Assembly (NCBI GenBank): GCA_031553435.1
Contig: JAVBLQ010000065.1
Span: 15,554-79,553 of the forward strand
Reading direction: 5' to 3'
Length of the DNA stretch: 64,000 bases
From: JAVBLQ01 sp031553435
GTDB lineage: Bacteria > Bacteroidota > Bacteroidia > Bacteroidales > Azobacteroidaceae
Shown: positions 1 to 7,779 of the stretch, in pieces
How positions within the stretch are numbered: the stretch's first letter is position 1
Layout of the letters: each line of letters begins with the position of its first letter
Notes under the pieces: model-generated
Database searches by the model: none
Told to the model about the DNA's origin: nothing
The model's input: only the letters and a program-made list of their open reading frames with translations
Position numbers and translations under genes: made by a program

Positions 1-402
1 TTTAAAAGAGTAGCCGAAGAAGTAAATGCCCGGACTTTGGTGTTGAAACCATCCGAATGTCTCAGAGACAGCTTGCTGACGATTTATCCGAAAGTGAAAA
101 ACGGATCATCCAAACAAGTTGAATATGCATTGGATAAATTAGATATTCCATACAAAGACAGCACATCAGGACAATGGTATTATTCATATCTGAAAAATGA
201 TAAAGTAATATTGAAAGACCGGAAAGTAATCGAAAATCTGGTTCCCAATGTTGTTGGAATGGGCGCCAAAGATGCTGTTTATTTGTTGGAAAGTTGCGGA
301 TTAAAAGTTTTCTTATCAGGACGAGGCGATGTTAAAAGCCAGACAATCAATCCGGGTGAAAGAGTTGCTAAAGGACAAACAATAGGAATTATACTTGATT
401 AA
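1..402 (+). CDS. ftsI: FtsI/PBP2-type penicillin-binding protein, C-terminal end (partial)
   Basis: The reading frame is open from base 1, so this is the 3' end of a gene that starts outside the window. The last ~60 residues (VIENLVPNVVGMGAKDAVYLL... NPGERVAKGQTIGI) form a PASTA domain, as found at the C-terminus of Bacteroidetes division transpeptidases (FtsI, PBP3-like), which cross-link septal peptidoglycan in the periplasm. The stop codon lies 2 bp before murE, the usual ftsI-murE order of the dcw cluster. Catalytic motifs are outside the window, so the identification rests on the PASTA fold and the neighbours. Confidence 0.85.
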   Translation, partial: FKRVAEEVNARTLVLKPSECLRDSLLTIYPKVKNGSSKQVEYALDKLDIPYKDSTSGQWYYSYLKNDKVILKDRKVIENLVPNVVGMGAKDAVYLLESCGLKVFLSGRGDVKSQTINPGERVAKGQTIGIILD

Positions 403-404
403 TT

Positions 405-1856
405 ATGAAACTGGAAAAATTACTCAAATCAATACATTATACACAAATTGTAGGTGGCTCTGACATTGAGATCAACGGACTTCATTTCGACTCTAGAAAA
501 ATCGAATCCGGTTTTTTATTTGTTGCTGTTCCCGGAACCCAATCCGATGGACATGATTTTATTGAAAAAGCAATAGAAAACGGAGCCAAAGCAATTGTTT
601 GTCAAAAATTACCGGAAAAAATTCAGGAAGAAATAACATTTATTTTGGTAGAAAACAGTGCGGATGCTTTAGGTCGTCTGGCTTCCGAATGGTTTGATAA
701 CCCTTCTCATCAACTTGTTTTGGTAGGAGTAACCGGGACAAATGGGAAAACTACTATTGCTACATTATTATACGAGGTAATGCGAAAATTGGGTTATAAA
801 GCCGGATTATTTTCCACTGTTTGCAATTATATCAATGGTGAAGAATTTCCTGCTACACATACCACCCCCGATCCGGTCGAATTGAATAGACTATTGGCAG
901 AAATGCTTTCCTCCGGATGCGAATACGCATTTATGGAAGTCAGTTCACATGCAGTTGACCAGAAAAGAATCAGCGGATTGAATTTCAAAGGCGGAATTTT
1001 TACCAATCTGACCCGCGATCATTTGGATTATCATCAAACATTTGAAGCATACCGGAATGCGAAGAAAGGATTTTTCGACCAACTTTCTCCCAATGCTTTT
1101 GCTTTGACCAATAAAGATGATAAAAACGGCTTGTTTATGCTTCAGAATACGAAGGCGCGCAAACAAACCTATTCACTTCTTTCGTTGGCCGATTTCAAAG
1201 GAAAAATCATTGAGTCTCATTTCGATGGAACCATTATGACCATCAATGGAAAAGAAATAAATACTCAGTTTGTAGGAAAATTCAATGCATATAATTTGTT
1301 GGCTGTCTATGGCGCTTCTGTTTTGTTGGATGAAGATTCTGAAGAAATTTTATTGATTCTCAGTACGTTGCAATCGGTTTCCGGACGCTTTCAGGCATTT
1401 CGTTCTCCTTCAGGATATACGGCCATTGTCGATTATGCACATACGCCTGATGCTTTGACCAATGTACTGAATTCCATTCATGAAGTATTGGAAGGCGGAG
1501 GGCGAATCATTACAGTCGTTGGCTGCGGAGGAAACAGAGATAAAGGTAAACGCCCGATTATGGCCAAAGAAGCCGTTCGTTTAAGCGATCAGGTTATTCT
1601 GACTTCCGATAATCCTCGTTTCGAAGAACCTCAGGATATCATCAATGATATGGTTGCCGGTTTAGATGTAATCGAAAAGAAAAAAGCGATTTGTATTACT
1701 GATCGTAAAGAAGCCATCAAAACGGCTTGTTTGCTGGCCCAGCCTGGCGATGTAATCCTGATTGCAGGTAAAGGCCATGAAGATTATCAGGAAATCAAAG
1801 GCGTAAAACACCATTTCGATGACAGAGAAATTGTAAAAGAAATATTTAACAGTTAG
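405..1856 (+). CDS. murE: UDP-N-acetylmuramoyl-L-alanyl-D-glutamate--2,6-diaminopimelate ligase
   Basis: A 483-residue Mur ligase that adds the third amino acid of the peptidoglycan stem peptide in the cytoplasm using ATP. The P-loop GTNGKTT is at residues 111-117, and the central Mur ligase motif with TNLTRDHLDYH follows. DNPR at ~402-405 is the motif that selects meso-diaminopimelate rather than lysine, so this organism should make DAP-type peptidoglycan. The ATG is 2 bp after the ftsI stop, which supports translational coupling. The length is normal. A 12-bp inverted repeat follows the stop codon. Confidence 0.97.
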   Translation: MKLEKLLKSIHYTQIVGGSDIEINGLHFDSRKIESGFLFVAVPGTQSDGHDFIEKAIENGAKAIVCQKLPEKIQEEITFILVENSADALGRLASEWFDNPSHQLVLVGVTGTNGKTTIATLLYEVMRKLGYKAGLFSTVCNYINGEEFPATHTTPDPVELNRLLAEMLSSGCEYAFMEVSSHAVDQKRISGLNFKGGIFTNLTRDHLDYHQTFEAYRNAKKGFFDQLSPNAFALTNKDDKNGLFMLQNTKARKQTYSLLSLADFKGKIIESHFDGTIMTINGKEINTQFVGKFNAYNLLAVYGASVLLDEDSEEILLILSTLQSVSGRFQAFRSPSGYTAIVDYAHTPDALTNVLNSIHEVLEGGGRIITVVGCGGNRDKGKRPIMAKEAVRLSDQVILTSDNPRFEEPQDIINDMVAGLDVIEKKKAICITDRKEAIKTACLLAQPGDVILIAGKGHEDYQEIKGVKHHFDDREIVKEIFNS

Positions 1857-1862
1857 AACTAT

Positions 1863-1907
1863 TTGTGAATAGTGAGCAAAACGAACCTCACAATACACTA
1901 TTCACAA
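1863..1907. repeat. Intergenic inverted repeat after murE
   Basis: TTGTGAATAGTG (1863-1874) and CACTATTCACAA (1896-1907) are perfect 12-bp complements around a 21-nt loop. No U-run follows, so it is not a standard intrinsic terminator. The same word, GTGAATAGTG, forms the hairpin after ftsZ. Confidence 0.8.
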
Positions 1908-1952
1908 TAATAAAAATTAATTCGCGTAATTCACGGCAAAACAAAATAATAA

Positions 1953-2831
1953 ATGAAAAGCCTATTATTCATCGTATTACTATCTTTTCCGTTGCTCTTG
2001 TTTGCCCAGACAGAACAAAAAGCACCCATGCTTTTAGGAAAAATAACAAAAGAAGACCTCAAACAATCTCCTTACAATGAATGGTTTGATAAAGGATATC
2101 AGGAATACAAACCCAACCAGGAGATTATCAACCAATTGAAAAAACTGAATGTAAAAGATTATACATTCACCATCTTTTTAGGAACCTGGTGTAGTGACTC
2201 TCACAGAGAAGTTCCTCACATGATTAAGATACTGGAAGAAGCGGGAATTTCTTCAGATAAAATTTCCTTGATTGCAGTCAACAGAGGCGGTAAAGTTCAT
2301 AAACAATCGCCCAATCACGAAGAAAAAGGATTATCCATATTCAGAGTACCAACTCTTATCGTTTCAAAAAACGGAAAAGAAGTCAACAGGATTGTTGAAT
2401 TTCCGGTCTGTTCACTTGAAAAAGATTTGCTGGCGATTCTTTCAGGAATGACTTATACCTCCAATTATCGTTCTTATCCATACATTATTAAATGGATAGA
2501 AGACGGTTCTCTTTCGGATAAAAACGTAGATCCCAGAGGTTTGGCAGGACAAATTCGATCCGTAACAAATAAACCCGGCGAAATAATTGCTGTGGCCTCT
2601 GTGTTGAGCGCTCAGGATAAAAAACAAGAAGCTTCCATGCTTTGCAGGATTGCTTATGAATTGTTTCCCGATTATGCAAATTATGATTGGTATGCCCAGG
2701 TCTTTACTGAAAATGAAGAATATGATGATGCTTTGTTTATGCTAAAGAAAGCATTGATCAAAACAACCGAATGGGAAAAAATGGAGGAAATATTGAAACA
2801 ATATGATTCTCTAAAGTCTTTGCAGAAATAA
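1953..2831 (+). CDS. Exported thioredoxin-fold protein with a GTWCSDS motif
   Basis: 292 residues. The N-terminus (MKSLLFIVLLSFPLLLFAQ) is a signal peptide, so the protein should be periplasmic. A thioredoxin-like domain covers about residues 55-170, with GTWCSDS (Cys80) in the active-site position and the cis-proline loop RVPT at 131-134. The second redox cysteine of CxxC is replaced by Ser83. From memory of the family, the GTWCxDS form is common in Bacteroidetes thioredoxin-family proteins, so this is probably a family trait rather than damage. The C-terminal ~120 residues are helical and TPR-like. It sits between murE and mraY, where the dcw cluster normally has no gene. Substrate unknown. 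Confidence 0.75.
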   Translation: MKSLLFIVLLSFPLLLFAQTEQKAPMLLGKITKEDLKQSPYNEWFDKGYQEYKPNQEIINQLKKLNVKDYTFTIFLGTWCSDSHREVPHMIKILEEAGISSDKISLIAVNRGGKVHKQSPNHEEKGLSIFRVPTLIVSKNGKEVNRIVEFPVCSLEKDLLAILSGMTYTSNYRSYPYIIKWIEDGSLSDKNVDPRGLAGQIRSVTNKPGEIIAVASVLSAQDKKQEASMLCRIAYELFPDYANYDWYAQVFTENEEYDDALFMLKKALIKTTEWEKMEEILKQYDSLKSLQK

Positions 2832-2851
2832 TACAAATTGAATTTCAGAGT

Positions 2852-3685
2852 ATGACAACTAATCGAATCAAAAAAATTGAAATCAAAGGCCTGCTCAACA
2901 AATATAAGTTGGGTTGGGATTTGAAGGATGATGTGAATATACTCGTCGGAATCAACGGTAGCGGGAAAAGTACAGTCTTGAGAAGCATCAACGCTTTACT
3001 ATCCAAGAACTATGCTTTTCTGAATAATAAAAAGACAAATGCCAACATCGATATAAAAATTTTATTCGAAAATAAATCTGCATTATCTAACTGTAATGGG
3101 ACAAAAAATCCTAATAAAATAACTGTCAATCATGCTTTTATAACAACATTTGATATTCCGTTGAAAGATAAAAGATCATTTTCGTTGTCAGATACTCCGT
3201 TAGATAAAGAACTCAGGGATTTGATTTACACTGTTGGTAAAGATCAACATTCTTTTTCCAACTATCGCTTCAAAGCGACCAATTTTCCGGAACAAGCGGA
3301 AAATATCAATCAAAAGATTACGGGATTTTTTGATAAAATCAATAGAATTTTTTCCGAAACAAATAAGAAGATATCAATCAATCCGAACACCAATGAATTG
3401 TTATTTATTGATGGAGAAGAAAAAATCCCACTGGAAAAACTTTCTTCCGGAGAAAAACAATTGCTGATCATCTTGTTTGCCGTATTCCTGATGGAGGAAA
3501 GTCCGTACATCTTATTAATGGATGAACCCGAAATCTCTCTGCATATCACTTGGCAGGAACAATTAATCAGTATGATCCGTGATTTAAATCCTAATTGTCA
3601 ATTGATTATATCCACACATTCGCCATCTATTTTTGGAGATGGTTGGGGCGATAAAATATTTTTTATTGAAGATTTAATATTATAA
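2852..3685 (+). CDS. ABC-type AAA ATPase (AriA-like), partner of DUF4435 gene
   Basis: 277 residues with a complete ABC/SMC-type ATPase core: Walker A GINGSGKS at 33-40, signature LSSGEKQ near 197-203, Walker B LLMDEPE with D224/E225, and the switch histidine in STHSP (H256). The middle part is short and has no long coiled coil. The stop is 7 bp before a DUF4435 gene. ATPase + DUF4435 pairs form the PARIS anti-phage system (AriA/AriB), in which the ATPase complex senses phage anti-restriction proteins and releases the nuclease. This ATPase seems shorter than AriA as I recall it, so it may be a distinct subtype or an OLD-like pair. Codon use looks more AT-rich than in murE and mraY. Confidence 0.8.
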   Translation: MTTNRIKKIEIKGLLNKYKLGWDLKDDVNILVGINGSGKSTVLRSINALLSKNYAFLNNKKTNANIDIKILFENKSALSNCNGTKNPNKITVNHAFITTFDIPLKDKRSFSLSDTPLDKELRDLIYTVGKDQHSFSNYRFKATNFPEQAENINQKITGFFDKINRIFSETNKKISINPNTNELLFIDGEEKIPLEKLSSGEKQLLIILFAVFLMEESPYILLMDEPEISLHITWQEQLISMIRDLNPNCQLIISTHSPSIFGDGWGDKIFFIEDLIL

Positions 3686-3692
3686 ATCAAAA

Positions 3693-4640
3693 ATGAAGGC
3701 TGACACAAATAAAAATACATATTATAAACAATTGGCTTCGTATTATAAAAATAAGGCCAGGTTAAGTCGTTGTGTTGCTGCTGTTCACGTGGAAGCCAAT
3801 GATGATAAAATTTTCTGGAAGAAGATTTTAGATCAATATTTTCCGGTTCGTAAATTTGATTTTATTACATATACAAGAACACGGGAAAACAATCATGCAA
3901 CAGGTTGTACAACTTGCTTGAAATATAAAGATTTAGGTTGTTTGTCGAAAAATTTCTTTATCTGTATCGATAGCGATTACCGTTACATCATGCAGGAAAA
4001 GACAATTAATGCAGAACATTTTGTTTTACAGACATATACATATTCTTTTGAAAATCATTTTTGTCTTCCGCACAATGTGAATAATGCTTTCAATAAAATG
4101 GGAATATCCTCTATAGAATTTGATTTTGATCTTTTTCTGAAACATTATTCCCAAATTTTATATGAACTGTTTATTTATCATTTGTATTCTCTTTCGAAAC
4201 GGGATGGAGTATTGGGTAAAAAATTATTTTCATCCTTTCTGAATATTCAAATGGTCTATCTTTATAAAAACGGAGAAAAAATGCTGGAAGAATTAAAAGA
4301 CAAGGTAGATGCAAAATTGATTGAATTAAGAGAACATTACAATGCTGCAGATTTGAGTAAAGTAAAACGAAAATGCGAAAACCTTGGGATAACAGAAAAT
4401 AATGCCTATTTATATTTCAGAGGACATAATGTTTTCGAACAGGTAATCCTCAAAATATCCAAGGATATCCGTAGAAAGTCTGAAAATGAATTGACGAAAA
4501 ATTTTTCGGATGAAGAAAAAACAAACTATTTTTCCTCAAGAATATCGACTAAAGATTACCTTTTAGAAGATGTATTATTTGGGGAATATGCTGAAATAAA
4601 TAAAATAAGAAAGGATATTGAAACCCTTTTTAGATATTAA
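3693..4640 (+). CDS. DUF4435 (TOPRIM-like) protein, AriB-like effector
   Basis: 315 residues. The DUF4435 hallmark VHVEANDDKIFWKKI gives a candidate metal-binding glutamate at E34, and FICIDSDYR gives an acidic pair at D93/D95. Together these match the E...DxD arrangement of TOPRIM nucleases. A conserved YSFENHFCLP block follows at about residue 113. The C-terminal half is helical and of unknown role. The gene directly follows the ABC ATPase and the two are surely co-transcribed. By analogy with PARIS it would be the toxic nuclease arm, possibly cutting tRNA. That function is inferred, not visible. Confidence 0.75.
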   Translation: MKADTNKNTYYKQLASYYKNKARLSRCVAAVHVEANDDKIFWKKILDQYFPVRKFDFITYTRTRENNHATGCTTCLKYKDLGCLSKNFFICIDSDYRYIMQEKTINAEHFVLQTYTYSFENHFCLPHNVNNAFNKMGISSIEFDFDLFLKHYSQILYELFIYHLYSLSKRDGVLGKKLFSSFLNIQMVYLYKNGEKMLEELKDKVDAKLIELREHYNAADLSKVKRKCENLGITENNAYLYFRGHNVFEQVILKISKDIRRKSENELTKNFSDEEKTNYFSSRISTKDYLLEDVLFGEYAEINKIRKDIETLFRY

Positions 4641-4652
4641 AACTATACCATC

Positions 4653-5909
4653 ATGCTCTATTACCTCTTTGATTATCTCGACAAATTAGATTTTCCCGGA
4701 GCCGGAATGTTCCGCTACATTTCTTTCCGTTCGTCGATGGCGTTGATTTTTTCTTTGTTGATTTCGACGATTATCGGAAGAAAAATTATCAATAAACTCC
4801 AACTGTTGCAAATCGGAGAGATTGTGCGGGATCTGGGACTAGAAGGGCAAATGAGCAAGAAAGGAACTCCCACAATGGGTGGAATTATCATTATCATTTC
4901 CATATTAGTCCCCGTTTTACTTTTTGCCCGTCTGGAAAATATCTATATCATCCTGATGATCGTTACAACTGTCTGGTTAGGATGCATCGGATTTCTGGAT
5001 GATTATATCAAGGTTTTCAAAAAAGACAAAGAAGGATTGAAAGGAAGATTTAAAATTGTAGGTCAGGTTGGACTTGGTTTGATTGTTGGTGTAGCCCTTT
5101 ATTTAAGTCCTCACACTGTCATTCAGGAAAATGTGGAAGTCCGTAAGGAGGGAGTTATCACGGATGTAAAACATAGTCCTGCCGTTAAATCAACAAAAAC
5201 TACAATTCCATTTGTCAAAAATAATAATTTTGATTACCGTACATTAGCTTCTTTTATGCCGAGCCACCGGACTGCGGCCACCTGGATTATTTTTGTAATT
5301 GTGACGATTTTTATTGTTACAGCCGTGTCCAACGGAGCTAACCTGACTGATGGATTAGATGGATTAGCTGCCGGAAGTTCTGCAATTATTGGAGTTATAC
5401 TCGGAATTTTGGCTTATGTATCGAGTCATGTCGAATATGCAGCATACCTCAACATCATGTATATACCCGGATGCCAGGAATTGGCCATATTTGCCAGCGC
5501 TTTTATCGGTGCTACCATCGGTTTTTTGTGGTACAATGCATTTCCGGCTCAGGTGTTCATGGGCGATACCGGTTCTTTGACTTTGGGAGGAATTATTGCA
5601 GTATTTGCCATCATTATTCATAAAGAATTATTGTTGCCGATACTTTGCGGAGTCTTTTTCGTAGAAAGTCTTTCGGTAATGATTCAGGTCACATATTTCA
5701 AATATACTAAAAAACGATATGGGGTAGGGAAGAGGATATTTAAAATGACACCACTTCACCACCATTTCCAGAAACAAGGGAATTCAGGCATTGCCGCCAT
5801 CATTCAAAAACCGATAAGGGCCGTTCCCGAATCCAAAATTGTGGTTCGTTTCTGGTTGATTGGAATTATTCTGGCAGTATTGGCTGTTGCAACGTTAAAA
5901 ATGAGATAA
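4653..5909 (+). CDS. mraY: Phospho-N-acetylmuramoyl-pentapeptide-transferase
   Basis: A 418-residue polytopic membrane enzyme that transfers phospho-MurNAc-pentapeptide to undecaprenyl phosphate, making lipid I. Family motifs are visible: catalytic D116/D117 in FLDDYIKVFKKDKEGLKG, NGANLTDGLDG near 227-237, and HHHFQKQG near the C-terminus. A hydrophilic insert after residue ~160 (ENVEVRKEGV... HRTAATW) lies between membrane segments and is typical of Bacteroidetes MraY. The gene starts 12 bp after the DUF4435 gene, so the passenger pair is embedded in the dcw transcript. Confidence 0.97.
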   Translation: MLYYLFDYLDKLDFPGAGMFRYISFRSSMALIFSLLISTIIGRKIINKLQLLQIGEIVRDLGLEGQMSKKGTPTMGGIIIIISILVPVLLFARLENIYIILMIVTTVWLGCIGFLDDYIKVFKKDKEGLKGRFKIVGQVGLGLIVGVALYLSPHTVIQENVEVRKEGVITDVKHSPAVKSTKTTIPFVKNNNFDYRTLASFMPSHRTAATWIIFVIVTIFIVTAVSNGANLTDGLDGLAAGSSAIIGVILGILAYVSSHVEYAAYLNIMYIPGCQELAIFASAFIGATIGFLWYNAFPAQVFMGDTGSLTLGGIIAVFAIIIHKELLLPILCGVFFVESLSVMIQVTYFKYTKKRYGVGKRIFKMTPLHHHFQKQGNSGIAAIIQKPIRAVPESKIVVRFWLIGIILAVLAVATLKMR

Positions 5910-5918
5910 ACAAAAAAG

Positions 5919-6030
5919 GTGCACGGTGCAGGGTACACGGTGCACGAAAAACATAATAAAAAACATTGAATGAAAGATAGAAACACTCAAGATACTTCAT
6001 CCGTGCACCGTGCACCGTGCACCGTGTACC
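5919..6030. repeat. Long inverted repeat spanning the murD start region
   Basis: A GTGCACGGTGCA-type arm at 5919-5947 is complementary to 6002-6030 at 26 of 29 positions, with a ~54-nt loop. The loop holds the annotated murD ATG at 5970, and the 3' arm is read in frame as part of the MurD N-terminus (VHRAPCTVYR). Each arm is built from a repeated 9-mer (CCGTGCACC and variants). In RNA this would be a very stable hairpin placed over the murD start. Confidence 0.85.
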
Positions 6031-7358
6031 GAATTGTCATTCTTGGAGGGGGCGAAAGCGGAGCCGGGGCCGCAGTTCTTGCTAAAAAACAAGAATTTGA
6101 TGTCTTTGTTTCCGATATGTCTCTTATTCAGGATAAATATAAAAAACAATTGGAGAAATATAGCATTTCTTATGAAGAAGGAAAACATACGGAAGAACTG
6201 ATTCTCAATGCTGATGAAATAATCAAAAGTCCTGGAATTCCGGATAAATCTCCGATTGTCAAGAAAATAAAAGAAAAAAAAATACATGTCATCTCGGAAA
6301 TAGAATTTGCCGGACGATATACAAAAGCCAAAACTATTTGCATTACCGGAAGCAATGGCAAAACGACAACAACCATGCTGACTTATCACATCCTGCAGGA
6401 AGCCGGGTTGAGTGTAGGTCTGGCCGGCAACGTCGGCGATAGTTTTGCATTACAGGTTGCAGAAAATAATTTCGATTATTATGTCATCGAGTTAAGCAGT
6501 TTCCAACTCGATAATATGTATGATTTCAAAGCGGATATTGCTGTTTTATTGAATATAACTCCTGATCACCTGGATCGTTACGAATATAAAATGCAGAACT
6601 ATGTAGATTCAAAAATGAGAATCCTGCAAAATCAAACTCCCGGTGATGCATTTATATATTGGAACGATGACCCCATCGTTTCTCAGGAAGTGCAGAAATT
6701 AAGACCCAATGTTACTTTATATCCGTTTTCGGAAAAAGAAAAAACAGAAGTAAAAGCATATACAGAGAACAATCAAATTATTATCAAAACACCTAATGGA
6801 ATTTTCACTATGGAAGAAGAATTATTAGCCTTGACAGGTACTCATAACCTATACAATTCCCTGGCTGCGGGAATTGCCGCCAAATTACTGGATATCAAAA
6901 ATGAAGATATCCGTAAATCACTCAATGATTTCAAAGGTGTGGAACATCGTTTGGAAAAAGTAGCCCGTGTCAAAGGTGTGGAATATATCAATGATTCAAA
7001 AGCAACAAACGTCAATTCCTGTTGGTATGCACTTCAAAGTATGAAAACCAAAGTTGTTTTGATTTTAGGAGGTACGGACAAAGGAAATGATTACACAGAA
7101 ATCGAACAATTAGTCAAAGACAAATGTAGCGCTTTGATATTTCTGGGAGTGGACAATACTAAACTGCATACTTTTTTCGACGGAAAAATTGAAAAAATTG
7201 CAGATGCCTATTCCATGCAGGAAGCCGTAAATCATGCATACAACCTGGCAGAAAAAGGTGAAACCGTATTGCTTTCCCCTTGCTGCGCCAGCTTTGATTT
7301 ATTCAAAAACTATGAGGACAGGGGAAAACAATTTAAAGAATGTGTAACACACTTATAA
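5970..7358 (+). CDS. murD: UDP-N-acetylmuramoylalanine--D-glutamate ligase
   Basis: A 462-residue Mur ligase that adds D-glutamate to UDP-MurNAc-L-Ala. The Rossmann start RIVILGGGESGAGAA is at residues 21-35, the P-loop GSNGKTT at 127-133, and NITPDHLDRY follows. Bacteroidetes MurD normally begins just before the IVILG strand. The first ~20 residues here come from a palindromic repeat and are probably not conserved. The only in-frame ATG is 5970. GTG at 6024 would give the usual short N-terminus but sits inside the 3' arm of the hairpin. The true start is therefore uncertain. Confidence 0.95.
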   Translation: MKDRNTQDTSSVHRAPCTVYRIVILGGGESGAGAAVLAKKQEFDVFVSDMSLIQDKYKKQLEKYSISYEEGKHTEELILNADEIIKSPGIPDKSPIVKKIKEKKIHVISEIEFAGRYTKAKTICITGSNGKTTTTMLTYHILQEAGLSVGLAGNVGDSFALQVAENNFDYYVIELSSFQLDNMYDFKADIAVLLNITPDHLDRYEYKMQNYVDSKMRILQNQTPGDAFIYWNDDPIVSQEVQKLRPNVTLYPFSEKEKTEVKAYTENNQIIIKTPNGIFTMEEELLALTGTHNLYNSLAAGIAAKLLDIKNEDIRKSLNDFKGVEHRLEKVARVKGVEYINDSKATNVNSCWYALQSMKTKVVLILGGTDKGNDYTEIEQLVKDKCSALIFLGVDNTKLHTFFDGKIEKIADAYSMQEAVNHAYNLAEKGETVLLSPCCASFDLFKNYEDRGKQFKECVTHL

Positions 7359-7365
7359 TTAAGAG

Positions 7366-7757
7366 TTAATAATGAATAATTAATAATTAATAAAAGAAAA
7401 TATTATAAGAATAAAGGCTTATGATTTTGCATTAAGAGTTATAAAAGCATATCAATTCTTAAATAAAGAACAGAGAGAGTTTGTGTTATCAAAACAACTT
7501 TTACGTAGTGGAACAGCAATAGGTGCATTGATTAGAGAGTCAGAATATGCACAGTCAAAAGCTGATTTTATTCATAAACTAAGCATTGCATTAAAAGAGG
7601 CTGGTGAAACTGAGTACTGGTTGATGTTGTTGAAAGACAGTAATTATATAGACGAAAAAAGTTTTCAATCAATAGCGACTGATTGTATCGAACTGATCAG
7701 ATTACTTACAAGTATTATCAATACATCCAAGTCAACTACTTAATTATTCATTATTAA
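7366..7757. repeat. 17-bp inverted repeats flanking the four-helix-bundle gene
   Basis: TTAATAATGAATAATTA at 7366-7382 and its exact complement TAATTATTCATTATTAA at 7741-7757 bracket the small gene between murD and ftsW. Further AT-rich complementarity (AATTAATAATT-type words) extends the arms imperfectly. The gene therefore sits in the loop of a potential long-range stem. Confidence 0.75.
7390..7743 (+). CDS. Four-helix-bundle (S23/IVS-type) protein without a canonical start codon
   Basis: The frame encodes IKENIIRIKAYDFALRVIKAY... LSKQLLRSGTAIGALIRESEYAQSKADF... EAGETEYWL, the full four-helix-bundle family (TIGR02436, relatives of the S23 protein from 23S rRNA intervening sequences), about 118 residues. 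The conserved N-terminal helix is present, but there is no ATG, GTG or TTG before it: the upstream stop is at 7384-7386 and the next codons are TTA ATA AAA GAA. Initiation would need AUA/AUU, or GTG at 7483, which would delete the first helix. Either the start was lost or it is non-canonical. The function of the family is not established. It interrupts the murD-ftsW junction. Confidence 0.7.
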   Translation: MKENIIRIKAYDFALRVIKAYQFLNKEQREFVLSKQLLRSGTAIGALIRESEYAQSKADFIHKLSIALKEAGETEYWLMLLKDSNYIDEKSFQSIATDCIELIRLLTSIINTSKSTT

Positions 7758-7779
7758 TTGTCAATTATTAATTGTAAAA

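Noticed and set aside
2190..2202. Loss of the second active-site cysteine of the thioredoxin-like protein as a sign of decay
   Set aside because: The GTWCxDS form appears to be a regular family variant and the rest of the protein is intact.
7483..7743. GTG at 7483 as the true start of the four-helix-bundle gene
   Set aside because: It would remove the first conserved helix, which is clearly encoded in frame upstream.
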